Assembly (NCBI GenBank): GCA_020636405.1
Contig: JACJXW010000006.1
Coordinates: 434,001-498,000 of the forward strand
Direction: 5' to 3'
Origin: Lewinellaceae bacterium
GTDB taxonomy: Bacteria > Bacteroidota > Bacteroidia > Chitinophagales > Saprospiraceae
Length of the DNA: 64,000 nucleotides
Part shown: in pieces, positions 47,081 through 55,975 of the stretch
How positions within the stretch are numbered: position 1 is the first letter of the stretch
How the letters are laid out: every line of letters starts with the position of its first letter
The notes under the pieces: model-generated
Databases searched by the model: none
The model's input: the letters and a program-made list of their open reading frames with translations, nothing else
Told to the model about the DNA's origin: nothing
Translations under genes and position numbers: made by a program

Positions 47081-47128
47081 TGGAGGCTTGGGGGCCTTCC
47101 TTATTCCATAGAAGGCGTTGCCGGCTGG

Positions 47129-48931
47129 TCATTGCTCCTCAAAAACCTCTATCTTCAATTCATCCACAGCAATGGGTTTGCCTCCATCCGCATTCCAGAA
47201 GAAAACGGCGACCTTATCGAAGGCTTGATCCGGGAAGGCACTATCGATGTACAGCCGTTTGTCCTCTCCGCTGTCCAGGAAGCGATACACGCGAATGGCG
47301 CGCTCCTTGACCACTTCCTGTCCATTGACGAAACGGACGATAAACTGCGTCATCTGCCAGAAGTTCCACTCCTTGAACTGGCATCGGAAGGTGGCTTCGG
47401 CACGTACCCACTGGCCGTCAGTGGGAGAGAGGGGCGCCTCTACCGGCGGGCTGTATTGCCGTTCGGCGTCCAGGCAGAGAGAGTGTTGTCCTTCAATGGG
47501 GGGCAACGGGCAGTTGTAAGCGGTGGAGTCGGACTCGAAATTTTCTTCCTTTACCAATTTGACGTTCTTCCGTTCACCTTCAAACAACTCGTTCGTATCC
47601 AGTAACTTGCGCACATCGTCCGGCACATGGTATCGCAGGAAGACCCGCTGGAAATAGGGGCGGTTCATCTGTTCGGAAGCAAACAGCCCTCCGCGGTGCG
47701 CCTGGTGGGTCCACCAAAGGTTGGCATAAGTGAAAAACAGGCATAGTACGGCGAAGGTATAGGCCGTCCATGCCCGCCGCCCTGCCCAGTCCACAAAACT
47801 GGCCAGCGGAAAGGCCAGCACGGCATAGGCCTGGACCATAGAACGTTGCCCCAGGCTCCCGCCGTACCACCAGATGTCCCAGGCGAAGGCAATGTAGATG
47901 AAAAGGAGGCTGAAGGAAAAGGTGGCCCAGAACAATGGCCGTTGTATCCGTATAAGGGTAATAAAACCCAGCAAGGCAAATACCATCACCGGGGTATACA
48001 TCAGCCATCCGGCGCGGTAACTGAACAGGCCGTTGCGGATGTGAGGTTTCAGCCAGCTGAAGCCCTGATCCTGATAACTGTAAACCACCCAGTCGCCCGA
48101 GACATATTTCCAGTAGAGCAGTTGAATACTTCCCACCGCGGCGCAGGCAAACGCCGCAACAGCCAGCTTTTTCCAGTGGCGGACAAAAAAAGACAGGCGT
48201 TCTTTGGCTTGCCAGTTGGTGCCCACGCCCCAAAGCAAGGGAATTATACAGGCAATGGCCTCCGTAGGCCGGGTGAGCGCGGCCAGTCCGATCAGCAGGC
48301 CTATAGCCAATGCTTTGACGTAGCCGGGGCGTTCGTAAAATTGAATGGTTGCCCAGATGAGCAGGGCGTATAAGGTGAAGAGGTAATTGTGGGTCATTGC
48401 CCCGTTGATGGCGCTGTAGTCCAGATAGTTGGTGGCCAGAGCGATGATCAGCAACGTTGCCGCCACTATCTTGTCCTCAAAATAGGTGCTCAAAATCCGC
48501 CTCATAAACCATAAACCCAGGATAGCCACCAGGATGCTGCCCAGGCTGATGGCCACCTGATAAGGACGGGAAAAACCATCGGCGGGATAACCAAGGGGGG
48601 CCGCCAGAGCATGAGCAGTCAGGAAAAAGGGAAGGTACTGCACCGCCATGCCGGCGCTGTATTTCATGACAAAATTCCCACTTTCGTGCTGAAAAGCCTG
48701 GTAAGGGCTGCCCGCCGGCTGATACTGCTGATGGATCGTTTCAAGAAAGCCCACCTTTTTCAAGTCTTTGTAAATGAAAATTGCGGGCAGATAAAAATAG
48801 TAACCTGAAACGTCCCAGCTGATGGTTGCTTCCGTACCGGGAAGTTTCCACTTCGGATAGTAAAAGAGGTTAACGGCGAGTAAAAAGGCCGAAGCGAACA
48901 GCCAGGCGTAAAGAGAAAGATGGTTTTTCAT
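47129..48931 (-). CDS. Polytopic GT-C-like membrane protein with a C-terminal soluble domain
   Basis: The 600-residue protein has about eleven hydrophobic segments in residues 1-420 and an early acidic WDVSGYYFYLPAIFIYKD, the position of the conserved catalytic acid in GT-C (dolichyl-phosphate-mannose-type) glycosyltransferases. Further typical stretches are PFFLTAHALAAPLGYPADGFSRPYQ, TNYLDYSAINGAMTHNYLFTLYAL and LTRPTEAIACIIPLLW. Residues 430-600 are a beta-rich non-membrane domain ending DKVAVFFWNADGGKPIAVDELKIEVFEEQ. Transfer of a sugar from a lipid carrier on the outer face is the likely role; substrate unknown. Similar uncharacterised proteins are frequent in Bacteroidota. Confidence 0.7.
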   Translation of the reverse strand: MKNHLSLYAWLFASAFLLAVNLFYYPKWKLPGTEATISWDVSGYYFYLPAIFIYKDLKKVGFLETIHQQYQPAGSPYQAFQHESGNFVMKYSAGMAVQYLPFFLTAHALAAPLGYPADGFSRPYQVAISLGSILVAILGLWFMRRILSTYFEDKIVAATLLIIALATNYLDYSAINGAMTHNYLFTLYALLIWATIQFYERPGYVKALAIGLLIGLAALTRPTEAIACIIPLLWGVGTNWQAKERLSFFVRHWKKLAVAAFACAAVGSIQLLYWKYVSGDWVVYSYQDQGFSWLKPHIRNGLFSYRAGWLMYTPVMVFALLGFITLIRIQRPLFWATFSFSLLFIYIAFAWDIWWYGGSLGQRSMVQAYAVLAFPLASFVDWAGRRAWTAYTFAVLCLFFTYANLWWTHQAHRGGLFASEQMNRPYFQRVFLRYHVPDDVRKLLDTNELFEGERKNVKLVKEENFESDSTAYNCPLPPIEGQHSLCLDAERQYSPPVEAPLSPTDGQWVRAEATFRCQFKEWNFWQMTQFIVRFVNGQEVVKERAIRVYRFLDSGEDKRLYIDSAFPDQAFDKVAVFFWNADGGKPIAVDELKIEVFEEQ

Positions 48932-49015
48932 AACCTTAATATGTCAGGCCGGTAAGATAAGGAATTTGTGCTTTTTTTATATTTTGTATCCAAACCACCC
49001 TTAACCCCGATAGTT

Positions 49016-50644
49016 ATGGCATTACATCAGGACTTCTCCAATTTGCTCGAAGCAAAAAAGACAGAATCTACACTCAGAAAAGACCTCAAAGGCGCCCCGG
49101 TCAAGACCCTTCAAAATATGCTCTACCAGATGGGCTTCGGCAATGAACTCAAATGGGATAAATTCGGTGCCGATGGTGATTATGGCTCAGCTACCACTGC
49201 GGCCGTAAAAGCTTTCGCTGCTAAAAATGGCCTGGAGAGCGATGGAGAAGCGGTGAGTTCGGAAGTGGGCGCTAAGATATTGCAGCGCTTCCTGCTCCTG
49301 AATAAAATGAAGCAGTTGCACCAGGCTGTGAATGACGACAAGCTGGACGAGGCCTTTCCGCTGGACGGGAAGGAGGAACATTCGCTGATGCCTCTTTTAC
49401 AGGCGTTGGGGAGTAATGCCGAAAGTGAAATTTTAGCACTAAGAACTTTTGCCGAGCAGCACGGACAATCCTTCGACGGCCGCAAGCTGGGCAAACCTCT
49501 GGCCCGTAAGCTGCTCGAAGATCTGGGCGGCCTGTACGGAGATAAGCTGCCGGCTCTGGCCTTCGCCGATTCCCCTTCGGGCACTTCTGCCCCTTCGGCT
49601 GCCGCAGCCGGCTTATCGGTTGAAAGCCGTCAGCACACCAAAAGAGGAAATCGCGTTACTTCCCATAAAGTGCGTTTCGGCGAATGGGAGGTCGACTTTC
49701 ACGGGCATGATCGCCTGGGAGGATTTTTTAACAATGGTTCGCTGACACCTAAAGACTTCATCGAAACCCACTGGGATACCTACTTCAAAGACAGCGGCCT
49801 GACGGACAGTGCCCGAAAAGCCGCTTTGGCCGTCTCCCTCAATGAAGGGAAACTGGATGCCATCAATACCTGGGACAGGGCATTCCTGAGCTTCGGCATG
49901 TTTCAATGGACGCTGGGTACCGGAAGTGGGGTGCCTGATGGCATGGGAGAGCTTCCCGCCTTATTGCTCAAAGTCAAGCAGGAGCAACCCGAAGCTTTCC
50001 AGGAGTATTTCGGCCAATTTGGTATCGATATTTTCGAAGGCCGGACGGGGACAACTTATGGGTTCATAACCCTCAATGGGGATGCAGTCAGTTCGCATGC
50101 CGAAAAGGAGCAGTTCCGCAGCCCGGAATGGGGCTTCCGGTTCTGGCACGCCGGGCAGGACCCCCGCATCCATGCTGTGGAAATAGGCCATGCGTTGAGC
50201 CGCCTAAACAATTTCTACTGGAAAGAACGAAAGGAGCTCAAAGGGCACACCCTGGCCCAGCTGATCAATTCCGAATACGGTGTGGCCCTATTGCTGGACC
50301 AGAACGTCAACCGGGGCGTCGACGTGTATTTCACGGTGGGAGATGTACTGGATGGCTTTGACTTAAGCAAGGCCGGAGAATGGAGCGATGAGGATGAACT
50401 GCGGCTCATCGAAAAATACCTCAAAAGAAGGGAACGTACCAAGATGCACGACCCTGAAATCCGTGCCGGCCGCATCCAGGATATGGCCGGCGAAGGCGAA
50501 GGCAAGTTGTCCAGGCTCCGGGGGACTTTCAGCTTCATGAAAAGCAAAACCAAAAGTATCTTTTCTGAAGATGCGGCTCCGGCGCCTCCAGTAGGTTACC
50601 GGGAAGAAGATTACCCGGACATTGTGTTGGAAGATGTGGACTGA
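49016..50644 (+). CDS. Peptidoglycan-binding domain protein with a putative lysozyme/chitosanase-like domain
   Basis: This 542-residue protein has no clear signal peptide. Residues 25-105 form a PG_binding_1 domain (KGAPVKTLQNMLYQMGFGNELKWDKFGADGDYGSATTAAVKAFAAKNGLESDG). A second similar repeat lies at 125-190 (LMPLLQALGSNAESEILALRTFAEQHGQSFDG). After a linker, residues 225-430 hold a mixed helical domain with AALAVSLNEGKLDAINTWDRAFLSFGMFQWTLGTG, where the E...D/W pattern (SLNEGKLDAINTWDRA, FGMFQW) recalls muraminidase/chitosanase folds. A highly charged tail ends the protein. A GTG-initiated frame begins at 48968; the ATG at 49016 is preferred. The enzymatic role is an inference. Confidence 0.6.
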   Translation: MALHQDFSNLLEAKKTESTLRKDLKGAPVKTLQNMLYQMGFGNELKWDKFGADGDYGSATTAAVKAFAAKNGLESDGEAVSSEVGAKILQRFLLLNKMKQLHQAVNDDKLDEAFPLDGKEEHSLMPLLQALGSNAESEILALRTFAEQHGQSFDGRKLGKPLARKLLEDLGGLYGDKLPALAFADSPSGTSAPSAAAAGLSVESRQHTKRGNRVTSHKVRFGEWEVDFHGHDRLGGFFNNGSLTPKDFIETHWDTYFKDSGLTDSARKAALAVSLNEGKLDAINTWDRAFLSFGMFQWTLGTGSGVPDGMGELPALLLKVKQEQPEAFQEYFGQFGIDIFEGRTGTTYGFITLNGDAVSSHAEKEQFRSPEWGFRFWHAGQDPRIHAVEIGHALSRLNNFYWKERKELKGHTLAQLINSEYGVALLLDQNVNRGVDVYFTVGDVLDGFDLSKAGEWSDEDELRLIEKYLKRRERTKMHDPEIRAGRIQDMAGEGEGKLSRLRGTFSFMKSKTKSIFSEDAAPAPPVGYREEDYPDIVLEDVD

Positions 50645-51339
50645 AGGGTGGCCCACACGGTAAACACCGCAAAATAAACCAAGCACAGCCATGCCAGCGT
50701 GGACAACCATACCCTTTTTTCCGGGTATAAGAGCGTGATGCTCACCAGGGCGAAAAAGAATGTTATTGTGGCGGCCAGCGTCGGCCACCGCCAGTGGGCA
50801 GTCCGGCTGGGATAAGCCACCTTTATGGGAACGAAGTGCAGAATGGATAGCACCACTATCAGCAGTATATTGGCCCAATGGCCCCATTGGAAAACGAAAA
50901 TCATGTAAAAGGCCGCCATATTCCACATAACGGGAAACCCGACGAAGTAGTGATCATCTGATACCATACCCTCCTTTCCATAATACACTGCGGATACCAG
51001 AAGGATGATAAAGACGGCCGCCAGGTTCCAGGGGCCTTCCATCAGGCCGGACTCGTAGATCATATAGGCTGGCACAATGGCATATGAGGCGAAATCAATG
51101 ACATAGTCAATATTTTTACCGCTGACATTGGGCAGCACCTCTGTCACCCGGAAGCGCCGCGCCAGGGTGCCGTCAATACCGTCGATCAGCAGGGCCGCCA
51201 GCAACCAGAGCATGGCTTCCTGAAATTGGTGCGCGCTGACTGCCAGGATGGCCATAAAAACAGTAAGTACGCCGGTGGCGGTAAAGAGGTGTACGCTCCA
51301 GGCGAGCGCCTTTTGGCGGGTAGTAAAGGTCGTTGGCAT
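50611..51339 (-). CDS. pcs: Phosphatidylcholine synthase (CDP-alcohol phosphatidyltransferase)
   Basis: The 242-residue inner-membrane enzyme with about seven or eight hydrophobic segments would join choline directly to CDP-diacylglycerol, giving phosphatidylcholine and CMP. The active-site motif reads DGIDGTLARRFRVTEVLPNVSGKNIDYVIDF: the D-G-x2-A-R...G-x3-D-x3-D metal site with the longer spacer, including the VTEVLPN-x-SG stretch, that I recall as typical of Pcs and unlike PgsA or PssA. The ATG at 51339 follows a longer non-ATG frame. Its stop overlaps the end of the convergent 49016 gene by 34 bases. It is divergent from a choline-transporter-like gene, which supports the assignment. Confidence 0.78.
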   Translation of the reverse strand: MPTTFTTRQKALAWSVHLFTATGVLTVFMAILAVSAHQFQEAMLWLLAALLIDGIDGTLARRFRVTEVLPNVSGKNIDYVIDFASYAIVPAYMIYESGLMEGPWNLAAVFIILLVSAVYYGKEGMVSDDHYFVGFPVMWNMAAFYMIFVFQWGHWANILLIVVLSILHFVPIKVAYPSRTAHWRWPTLAATITFFFALVSITLLYPEKRVWLSTLAWLCLVYFAVFTVWATLQSTSSNTMSG

Positions 51340-51407
51340 GATCTTTTCGTTTTGGAATCCGGGCCAGTTTGTCAAAAATAGAACTCTTTTCCCTAATTTC
51401 CCCGGCG

Positions 51408-53012
51408 ATGAAATCAACAGCACCCAAAAATAAGATCAGGCGGGTACTCTTTCCCACCTTGAGTTTAATGGCCATGCTGGCGCTGGTAGGCCTTTATCTG
51501 TATTTCTTTACCGAAGAGCCGGTAAACTGGCCCTCCTTTTTTTCGATGATGGCCTTTTATACCCTCATTTTTCTCACAGGCGCCTATGCGGCCACATTGC
51601 GCCAAAGCGAGGGCCCTCAGGGGTTTCTGCTTGCCGGCCGGCAGCTTCCTTTGTGGATCGCCGTTTTCACCATGAGCGCCACCTGGATCGGAGGCGGATA
51701 CATCAATGGTACTGCCGAATATGCAGCCAGCTCTGGGCTGGTCTGGGTACAGGCGCCCTGGGGTTATGCCCTCAGCCTCATCATTGGGGGGGTATTCTTT
51801 GCCCGCCGTATGCGGCGTTACCAATTCCAGACAATGCTCGATCCGCTGGAACAACGTTATGGTAAGCGAATGGCGGCCCTTCTGTTCCTGCCTGCCCTTA
51901 CCGGGGAGGTTTTCTGGACGGCAGCCATACTGACTGCCCTGGGCACCACCTTCGGCACGATCGTGGGGCTGGACACCACTACTTCAATTCTCCTTTCGGC
52001 AGCGATCACTATCGCTTATACGGCACTAGGTGGCCTCTGGTCGGTAGCCCTGACCGATTTCGTACAATTGATCCTTCTGCTGGGAGGACTTTTCCTGGTG
52101 GTGCCCTTCGCCCTCGGGCACGTGGGAGGATGGGACGCGGCCTGGCAAGGCTATCGGGAATTGTACGGGCCCGCCGCCAGCCTGCTGCCCAGCCGGGAGG
52201 CTCTGGGAACGCACTATTGGAATTGGTGGGATTATGCCCTGTTGCTCACTTTTGGCGGTATCGCCTGGCAGGTTTACTTCCAGCGGGTGCTGGCCTCTCG
52301 CGATGAGCAAACCGCGGTGCGCCTGTCCATATTGGCAGGAGTAGTCTGCCTGATCGCCGCCGTTCCCGCCGCGCTGATCGGCATCAGCGGCGCCGTTGCC
52401 GACTGGAGTTTGCTGGATGCCACCGTACCGCCCGATGCAGCATCTACGCTCCCCTGGGTGATCCGGTACATGACGCCCGGCTGGGTGGCCATCCTGGGGC
52501 TGGGCGCCATTGCCGCGGCCGTAATGTCTTCGGCTGACTCTTCCATCCTTTCCGCTTCTTCGATGGCCGGGTGGAACGTATACCGGCCATTGGTGAAGCC
52601 CGCAGTGGAAGCCATTGAACTGTCTCGCCTGATCCAGCGCATTATCTGGATCGTGGGCATTGCGGCAACCCTGCTGGCATTGAAGATCAGAAGTGTTTAC
52701 GAGTTATGGTTCCTCTGCAGTGATTTTGTTTATTGCCTGTTGTTCCCGCCTCTGGTTTGCGCCTTGTTCGACCCCAAAGCAAATACGTATGGGGCGCTGG
52801 CGGGATTTATCGTCGCATTCGTACTGCGTTTTGGGGGCGGCGACGTTACGCTGGGCCTGCCCATCCTGTTGCCCTATCCCATGGTCGAAGATGGAGTAGT
52901 ACTTTTCCCCTTTCGCACGTTGGCTATGGCGAGCGGGCTGCTCTCTATCGTTTTGGTGTCGAGAATGACCGGCCGGTGGATGCCGGCACGTCAATTACAA
53001 AGAATGGAATGA
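51408..53012 (+). CDS. Sodium:solute symporter resembling the high-affinity choline transporter (CHT/SLC5A7)
   Basis: The 534-residue, roughly 13-helix member of the SSS family (PF00474) imports its substrate with sodium. The region [20 protein letters not shown]...[69 protein letters not shown] closely follows human CHT1 ([52 protein letters not shown] as I remember it). The sodium-site region [17 protein letters not shown] is also present. The ATG at 51408 is used; the longer frame begins with TTG. It starts 68 bases from pcs on the other strand, so choline import and consumption are coded back to back. Confidence 0.82.
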   Translation: [534 protein letters not shown]

Positions 53013-53040
53013 GGTTAAATCCAGCTCGTATTCTGTAAGG

Positions 53041-54249
53041 TTAATTTTTCACCCGAAACTTCCGGATCATCACCGCTCCGCTTTCATCGAGGTTGGAACT
53101 CAAGATGATGATCTGCTCCTTTACACCGTCATCCACGGAAATGGCAACCGTGTTGGGGGAGATGTCGCCCAGGCTTTCGGCGTGAAGGACGATAAAGTTA
53201 TCATCCTGGTTCAGCTTGACCGGAATGCCGAATTTTCGTTTATCGACGCGGTGATTGAAAAGGATACGTTCACCGTTGAGAAAGATAGTGGCGACATCGC
53301 CATCCACAGTTCCATTATCCCACACTTTGATCTTGATGCTGGAACTCTGGACTTCGAGTACCCTTTCTACTTTTATTTTCCTTTTGCTTTCGGCTTCATA
53401 GGGCTTTTGCAGGATCGACTGCTTCTGGACCATCGTTCGCGTAAGGATGGGTTTTTCGAGATATACCCGCCCATTCGCGCAGGGGCCGGTTTCCAGGTCA
53501 AAGCCCTCAATGAATCCATTCCAATCCCCTTCCAGTGCCAGCCGGGCGTTCTCCCGCCGGAAACTCAAGGTGCCGGACTTGATACACCACCGCCAGTTGG
53601 GGTCTGTTTTGCTGGTTACTTCCAGCTCCTTGAAAGAGAGGAGTTGGAAAATGGAATCGTACTGCCATTCCAGTTTGTGAAAGGCGTTGCCCCCGTTATC
53701 CTCCGAGACAATGTAGGATTGTCCGGCCTTTCCTTTGTCAAGATCCACTTCGAAATAGAACCCGTAGTCGCGGTCGGACTGGGAGAGGGTGCCGGTCCAT
53801 TTACCGGTAATGGTGGGTGGGATGATTTCTTCGGATTCCTGTTCGGCCGGGCCTTTGCGCCGTTCCAGCATCATTTCTCCCGGCGTACACCCGTCTGCTT
53901 TCCAGCGCCCTTTCAGGCGGTCGTGAAAGGGAAACTGTTCGAGGGTTAGAGTGGCATACTTGAGGCACCATTTTGGTTTTGGAGGGTCAATTTGATTGAG
54001 CTCCTGCAATATCAGCTGCTGGCCGTCCAGGTAAGCGGTGAGCTGGAAACTGGCGGATGCGCCGCCATCCTGGGTTTGGGAAAAGGAAGTACCGGGATAG
54101 GCTTTACTTCCGGTTTTGAGGTCTACCTGATAAAAGAATGTATCGGTTTTCCCATCCTGGGTGATGTAGCCTTCCCAGTGGCCGGAAAGGTCCTGAGCCG
54201 CCAGAGAGAGGCAGGCAAGTAAGCAAGCAATGGAGTAAAATATTCTCAT
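53041..54249 (-). CDS. Secreted protein with two repeated beta-domains, unknown function
   Basis: The 402-residue protein has a signal peptide (MRIFYSIACLLACLSLAAQ). Residues 22-130 and 150-270 are two copies of a domain: LSGHWEGYITQDGKTDTFFYQVDLKTGSKAYPGTS and ITGKWTGTLSQSDRDYGFYFEVDLDKGKAGQSYIV, each followed later by KPKWCLKYATLTLEQF / NWRWCIKSGTLSFRRE and a GxW-containing strand. The third region (290-400) has IKIKVWDNGTVDGDVATIFLNGERIL, a pattern seen in many Bacteroidota extracellular proteins. No sorting domain. Lipocalin-like binding is possible but unproven. The gene ends 29 bases from the transporter stop. Confidence 0.65.
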   Translation of the reverse strand: MRIFYSIACLLACLSLAAQDLSGHWEGYITQDGKTDTFFYQVDLKTGSKAYPGTSFSQTQDGGASASFQLTAYLDGQQLILQELNQIDPPKPKWCLKYATLTLEQFPFHDRLKGRWKADGCTPGEMMLERRKGPAEQESEEIIPPTITGKWTGTLSQSDRDYGFYFEVDLDKGKAGQSYIVSEDNGGNAFHKLEWQYDSIFQLLSFKELEVTSKTDPNWRWCIKSGTLSFRRENARLALEGDWNGFIEGFDLETGPCANGRVYLEKPILTRTMVQKQSILQKPYEAESKRKIKVERVLEVQSSSIKIKVWDNGTVDGDVATIFLNGERILFNHRVDKRKFGIPVKLNQDDNFIVLHAESLGDISPNTVAISVDDGVKEQIIILSSNLDESGAVMIRKFRVKN

Positions 54250-54425
54250 AATACGTTGTCAGTCTGCCCAAATTTAAGTAATCTAAGGGACAAAAGCTCA
54301 AACTGATAAGGATCATTAAAGCTGCTGATAAAAATCATCCCGTTCCCAGCGAATCCCTGCTATTTTGTAAATATAAAAAAGAAGCAAAAAGCCAAAACTC
54401 TAACCGAGCTAGAAAAAATTTAACT

Positions 54426-54728
54426 ATGAAAGTACTAGTTAATGCGCCTTTCCAGGTCAACGGTCAGCTGCAAGAAGCGATCGATGAAAAAGTTGGAAAA
54501 TTGAAAACCTATTTTGACCGAATCGTAGAAGCCGAAATATTCCTGAAGGTGGGAGAAAACCGACATCGGCACCGAGAGCAGATCGTCGAGATCCGGTTGA
54601 ATGTTCCTGGAACGACCCTCTTCGCTGAAGATAGAAGCGACATCATGGAAAAAGCCCTGGCCGGAGCTACGGAAAAGGCCAGAAGGCAACTCATGAAATA
54701 CAAAAAGCAGATATCAGGTAATCACTGA
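54426..54728 (+). CDS. Ribosome hibernation promoting factor, short form (second copy)
   Basis: The 100-residue HPF/RaiA-fold protein MKVLVNAPFQVNGQLQEAIDEKVGKLKTYFDRIVEAEIFLKV... IVEIRLNVPGTTLFAEDRSDIMEKALAGATEKARRQLMKYKKQ. It aligns end to end with the copy at 16658 at the expected helix and strand positions (xxFDRIxEA, RLxVPG, RQLxKYK) but is clearly diverged. Monocistronic, followed by two hairpins. Having two short HPFs suggests separate conditions or partners. Confidence 0.9.
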   Translation: MKVLVNAPFQVNGQLQEAIDEKVGKLKTYFDRIVEAEIFLKVGENRHRHREQIVEIRLNVPGTTLFAEDRSDIMEKALAGATEKARRQLMKYKKQISGNH

Positions 54729-54782
54729 GTAATAATAGCCGGAATACTTCCGGCATCGAACAGTAAGGTGAACTTGCTGAAA

Positions 54783-54822
54783 ATCAGGAGAACCACGCCC
54801 GTGGCGTGTTGTAATCCTGATA
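54783..54822 (+). terminator. Nested hairpin after the second hpf
   Basis: ATCAGGA/TCCTGAT arms enclose a perfect CACGCC-CGT-GGCGTG hairpin. A smaller perfect hairpin GCCGGAA-TAC-TTCCGGC lies before it (about 54735-54751). There is no T tract. Confidence 0.45.
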
Positions 54823-54996
54823 AACAAAACGATCGACCAAACTGTGGAATTCGCCTAATGAGCTGATCAAAGGCTCAGATGGCTGTTCCGTGCGGCCAAC
54901 CCAGAGGAATTGGTTAGAAGGTTTTTCGGAACCTGAGTGTCATCTTACTGGGCGAGCCCGCGATTGTGCCCTGCCCTCAGCGGGGCACAGTTGTTT

Positions 54997-55779
54997 TTAC
55001 TTGCCTTTAAAGTTGGGTTTGCGCTTTTCAATAAAAGCGGAAGCCCCTTCCCGGAAGTCTGCTGTACCCGCTGTGGTTCCAAACGCCTGAACCTCCCGGG
55101 CGAAACCGTCCTCGTTGTACTGGAAATAGGCGTTGACACTTTCGATGATCTTGGCAATGGCCACCGGCCCTTTGGATGCGATCTTCTGGATCAGTTCTGT
55201 GGCCTTTGCGTGCGCTTCTCCGGCAGGAACGACGTAATTGACCAGCCCCAGGCGGTAGGCTTCCTCAGCGTTGATCATATCAGCGGTCATGAGCAGCTCC
55301 ACAGCCTTCGACTTGCCAATATATTGGATCAGGCGTTGCGTCCCTCCATAACCGGGGATGAGCCCCAGATTGACTTCCGGTTGCCCGAAACGGGCATGCT
55401 CGGTGGCGATGCGCAAGTGGCACGCCATGGCAAGCTCGCAGCCGCCCCCGAGGGCAAAGCCGTTAACCGCCGCGATTACCGGCTTGGGAAAGCGTTCGAT
55501 CAGGAAGAAGATATTGTGGCCCCGCTGGGCCATCGCCTGGCCTTGAGCAGCATCGAGCGCCAGGAATTCCTTGATGTCTGCTCCGGCAACAAACGCTTTA
55601 TCGCCAGCGCCGGTCAGAATAATGCCCTTCAGGCCGGAGCGCCCGGGAGCGTCTTCTCCGAAGAACTGCTGCAGCTCCAGCATGGTCTGGCTGTTCAGTG
55701 CATTAAGGGCCTTCTCCCGGTTGATCGTAACCGTTATAATGCCGTCATTATCCTGAATGAGCAGGTTTTCGTAATTCAT
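54997..55779 (-). CDS. Enoyl-CoA hydratase/isomerase (crotonase)
   Basis: The 260-residue crotonase-fold enzyme hydrates trans-2-enoyl-CoA in fatty acid or amino acid breakdown. The oxyanion-hole strand (KAFVAGADIKEFL and AVNGFALGGGCELAMACHLRIAT) and both catalytic glutamates (GGGCEL and FGQPEVNLGLIPGYGGTQRL) are present, as is the C-terminal EGASAFIEKRKPNFKGK. It resembles short-chain enoyl-CoA hydratases (EchA/PaaF/Crt type). Alone in its orientation before a repeat-rich gap. Confidence 0.92.
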   Translation of the reverse strand: MNYENLLIQDNDGIITVTINREKALNALNSQTMLELQQFFGEDAPGRSGLKGIILTGAGDKAFVAGADIKEFLALDAAQGQAMAQRGHNIFFLIERFPKPVIAAVNGFALGGGCELAMACHLRIATEHARFGQPEVNLGLIPGYGGTQRLIQYIGKSKAVELLMTADMINAEEAYRLGLVNYVVPAGEAHAKATELIQKIASKGPVAIAKIIESVNAYFQYNEDGFAREVQAFGTTAGTADFREGASAFIEKRKPNFKGK

Positions 55780-55833
55780 ATTTTCGTTTTTTTTTCCTGA
55801 GAGCGGTTAAGATTGCGAAAATACGAATTTTCA

Positions 55834-55975
55834 GGATTCGGGAGCCGGGATTCGTTATTCGGGAGTCGGGAATCGTGGAGCCGGGATTCGTTATTCGGGA
55901 ACCGAGGTATGGAAAAAACACCCCTGAATCCCGAATCCACGAATCAAGAAACCACGAATCACGAAACCACATCTC
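55834..55975. repeat. GATTCG-type repeat patch overlapping the end of the DAHP synthase gene
   Basis: A 24-base direct repeat (55841-55864 and 55877-55900, GGAGCCGGGATTCGTTATTC...) is surrounded by variants such as ATTCGGGAGTC, GAATCCCGAATCC, and CCACGAATC repeated twice. The last residues and stop of the DAHP synthase gene (55959-55975) are inside the patch. Related to the GATTCGT array at 59123-59203. Confidence 0.75.

Noticed and set aside
54890..55800. Plus-strand frame opposite the enoyl-CoA hydratase
   Set aside because: Antisense shadow; the minus-strand product has all crotonase motifs.
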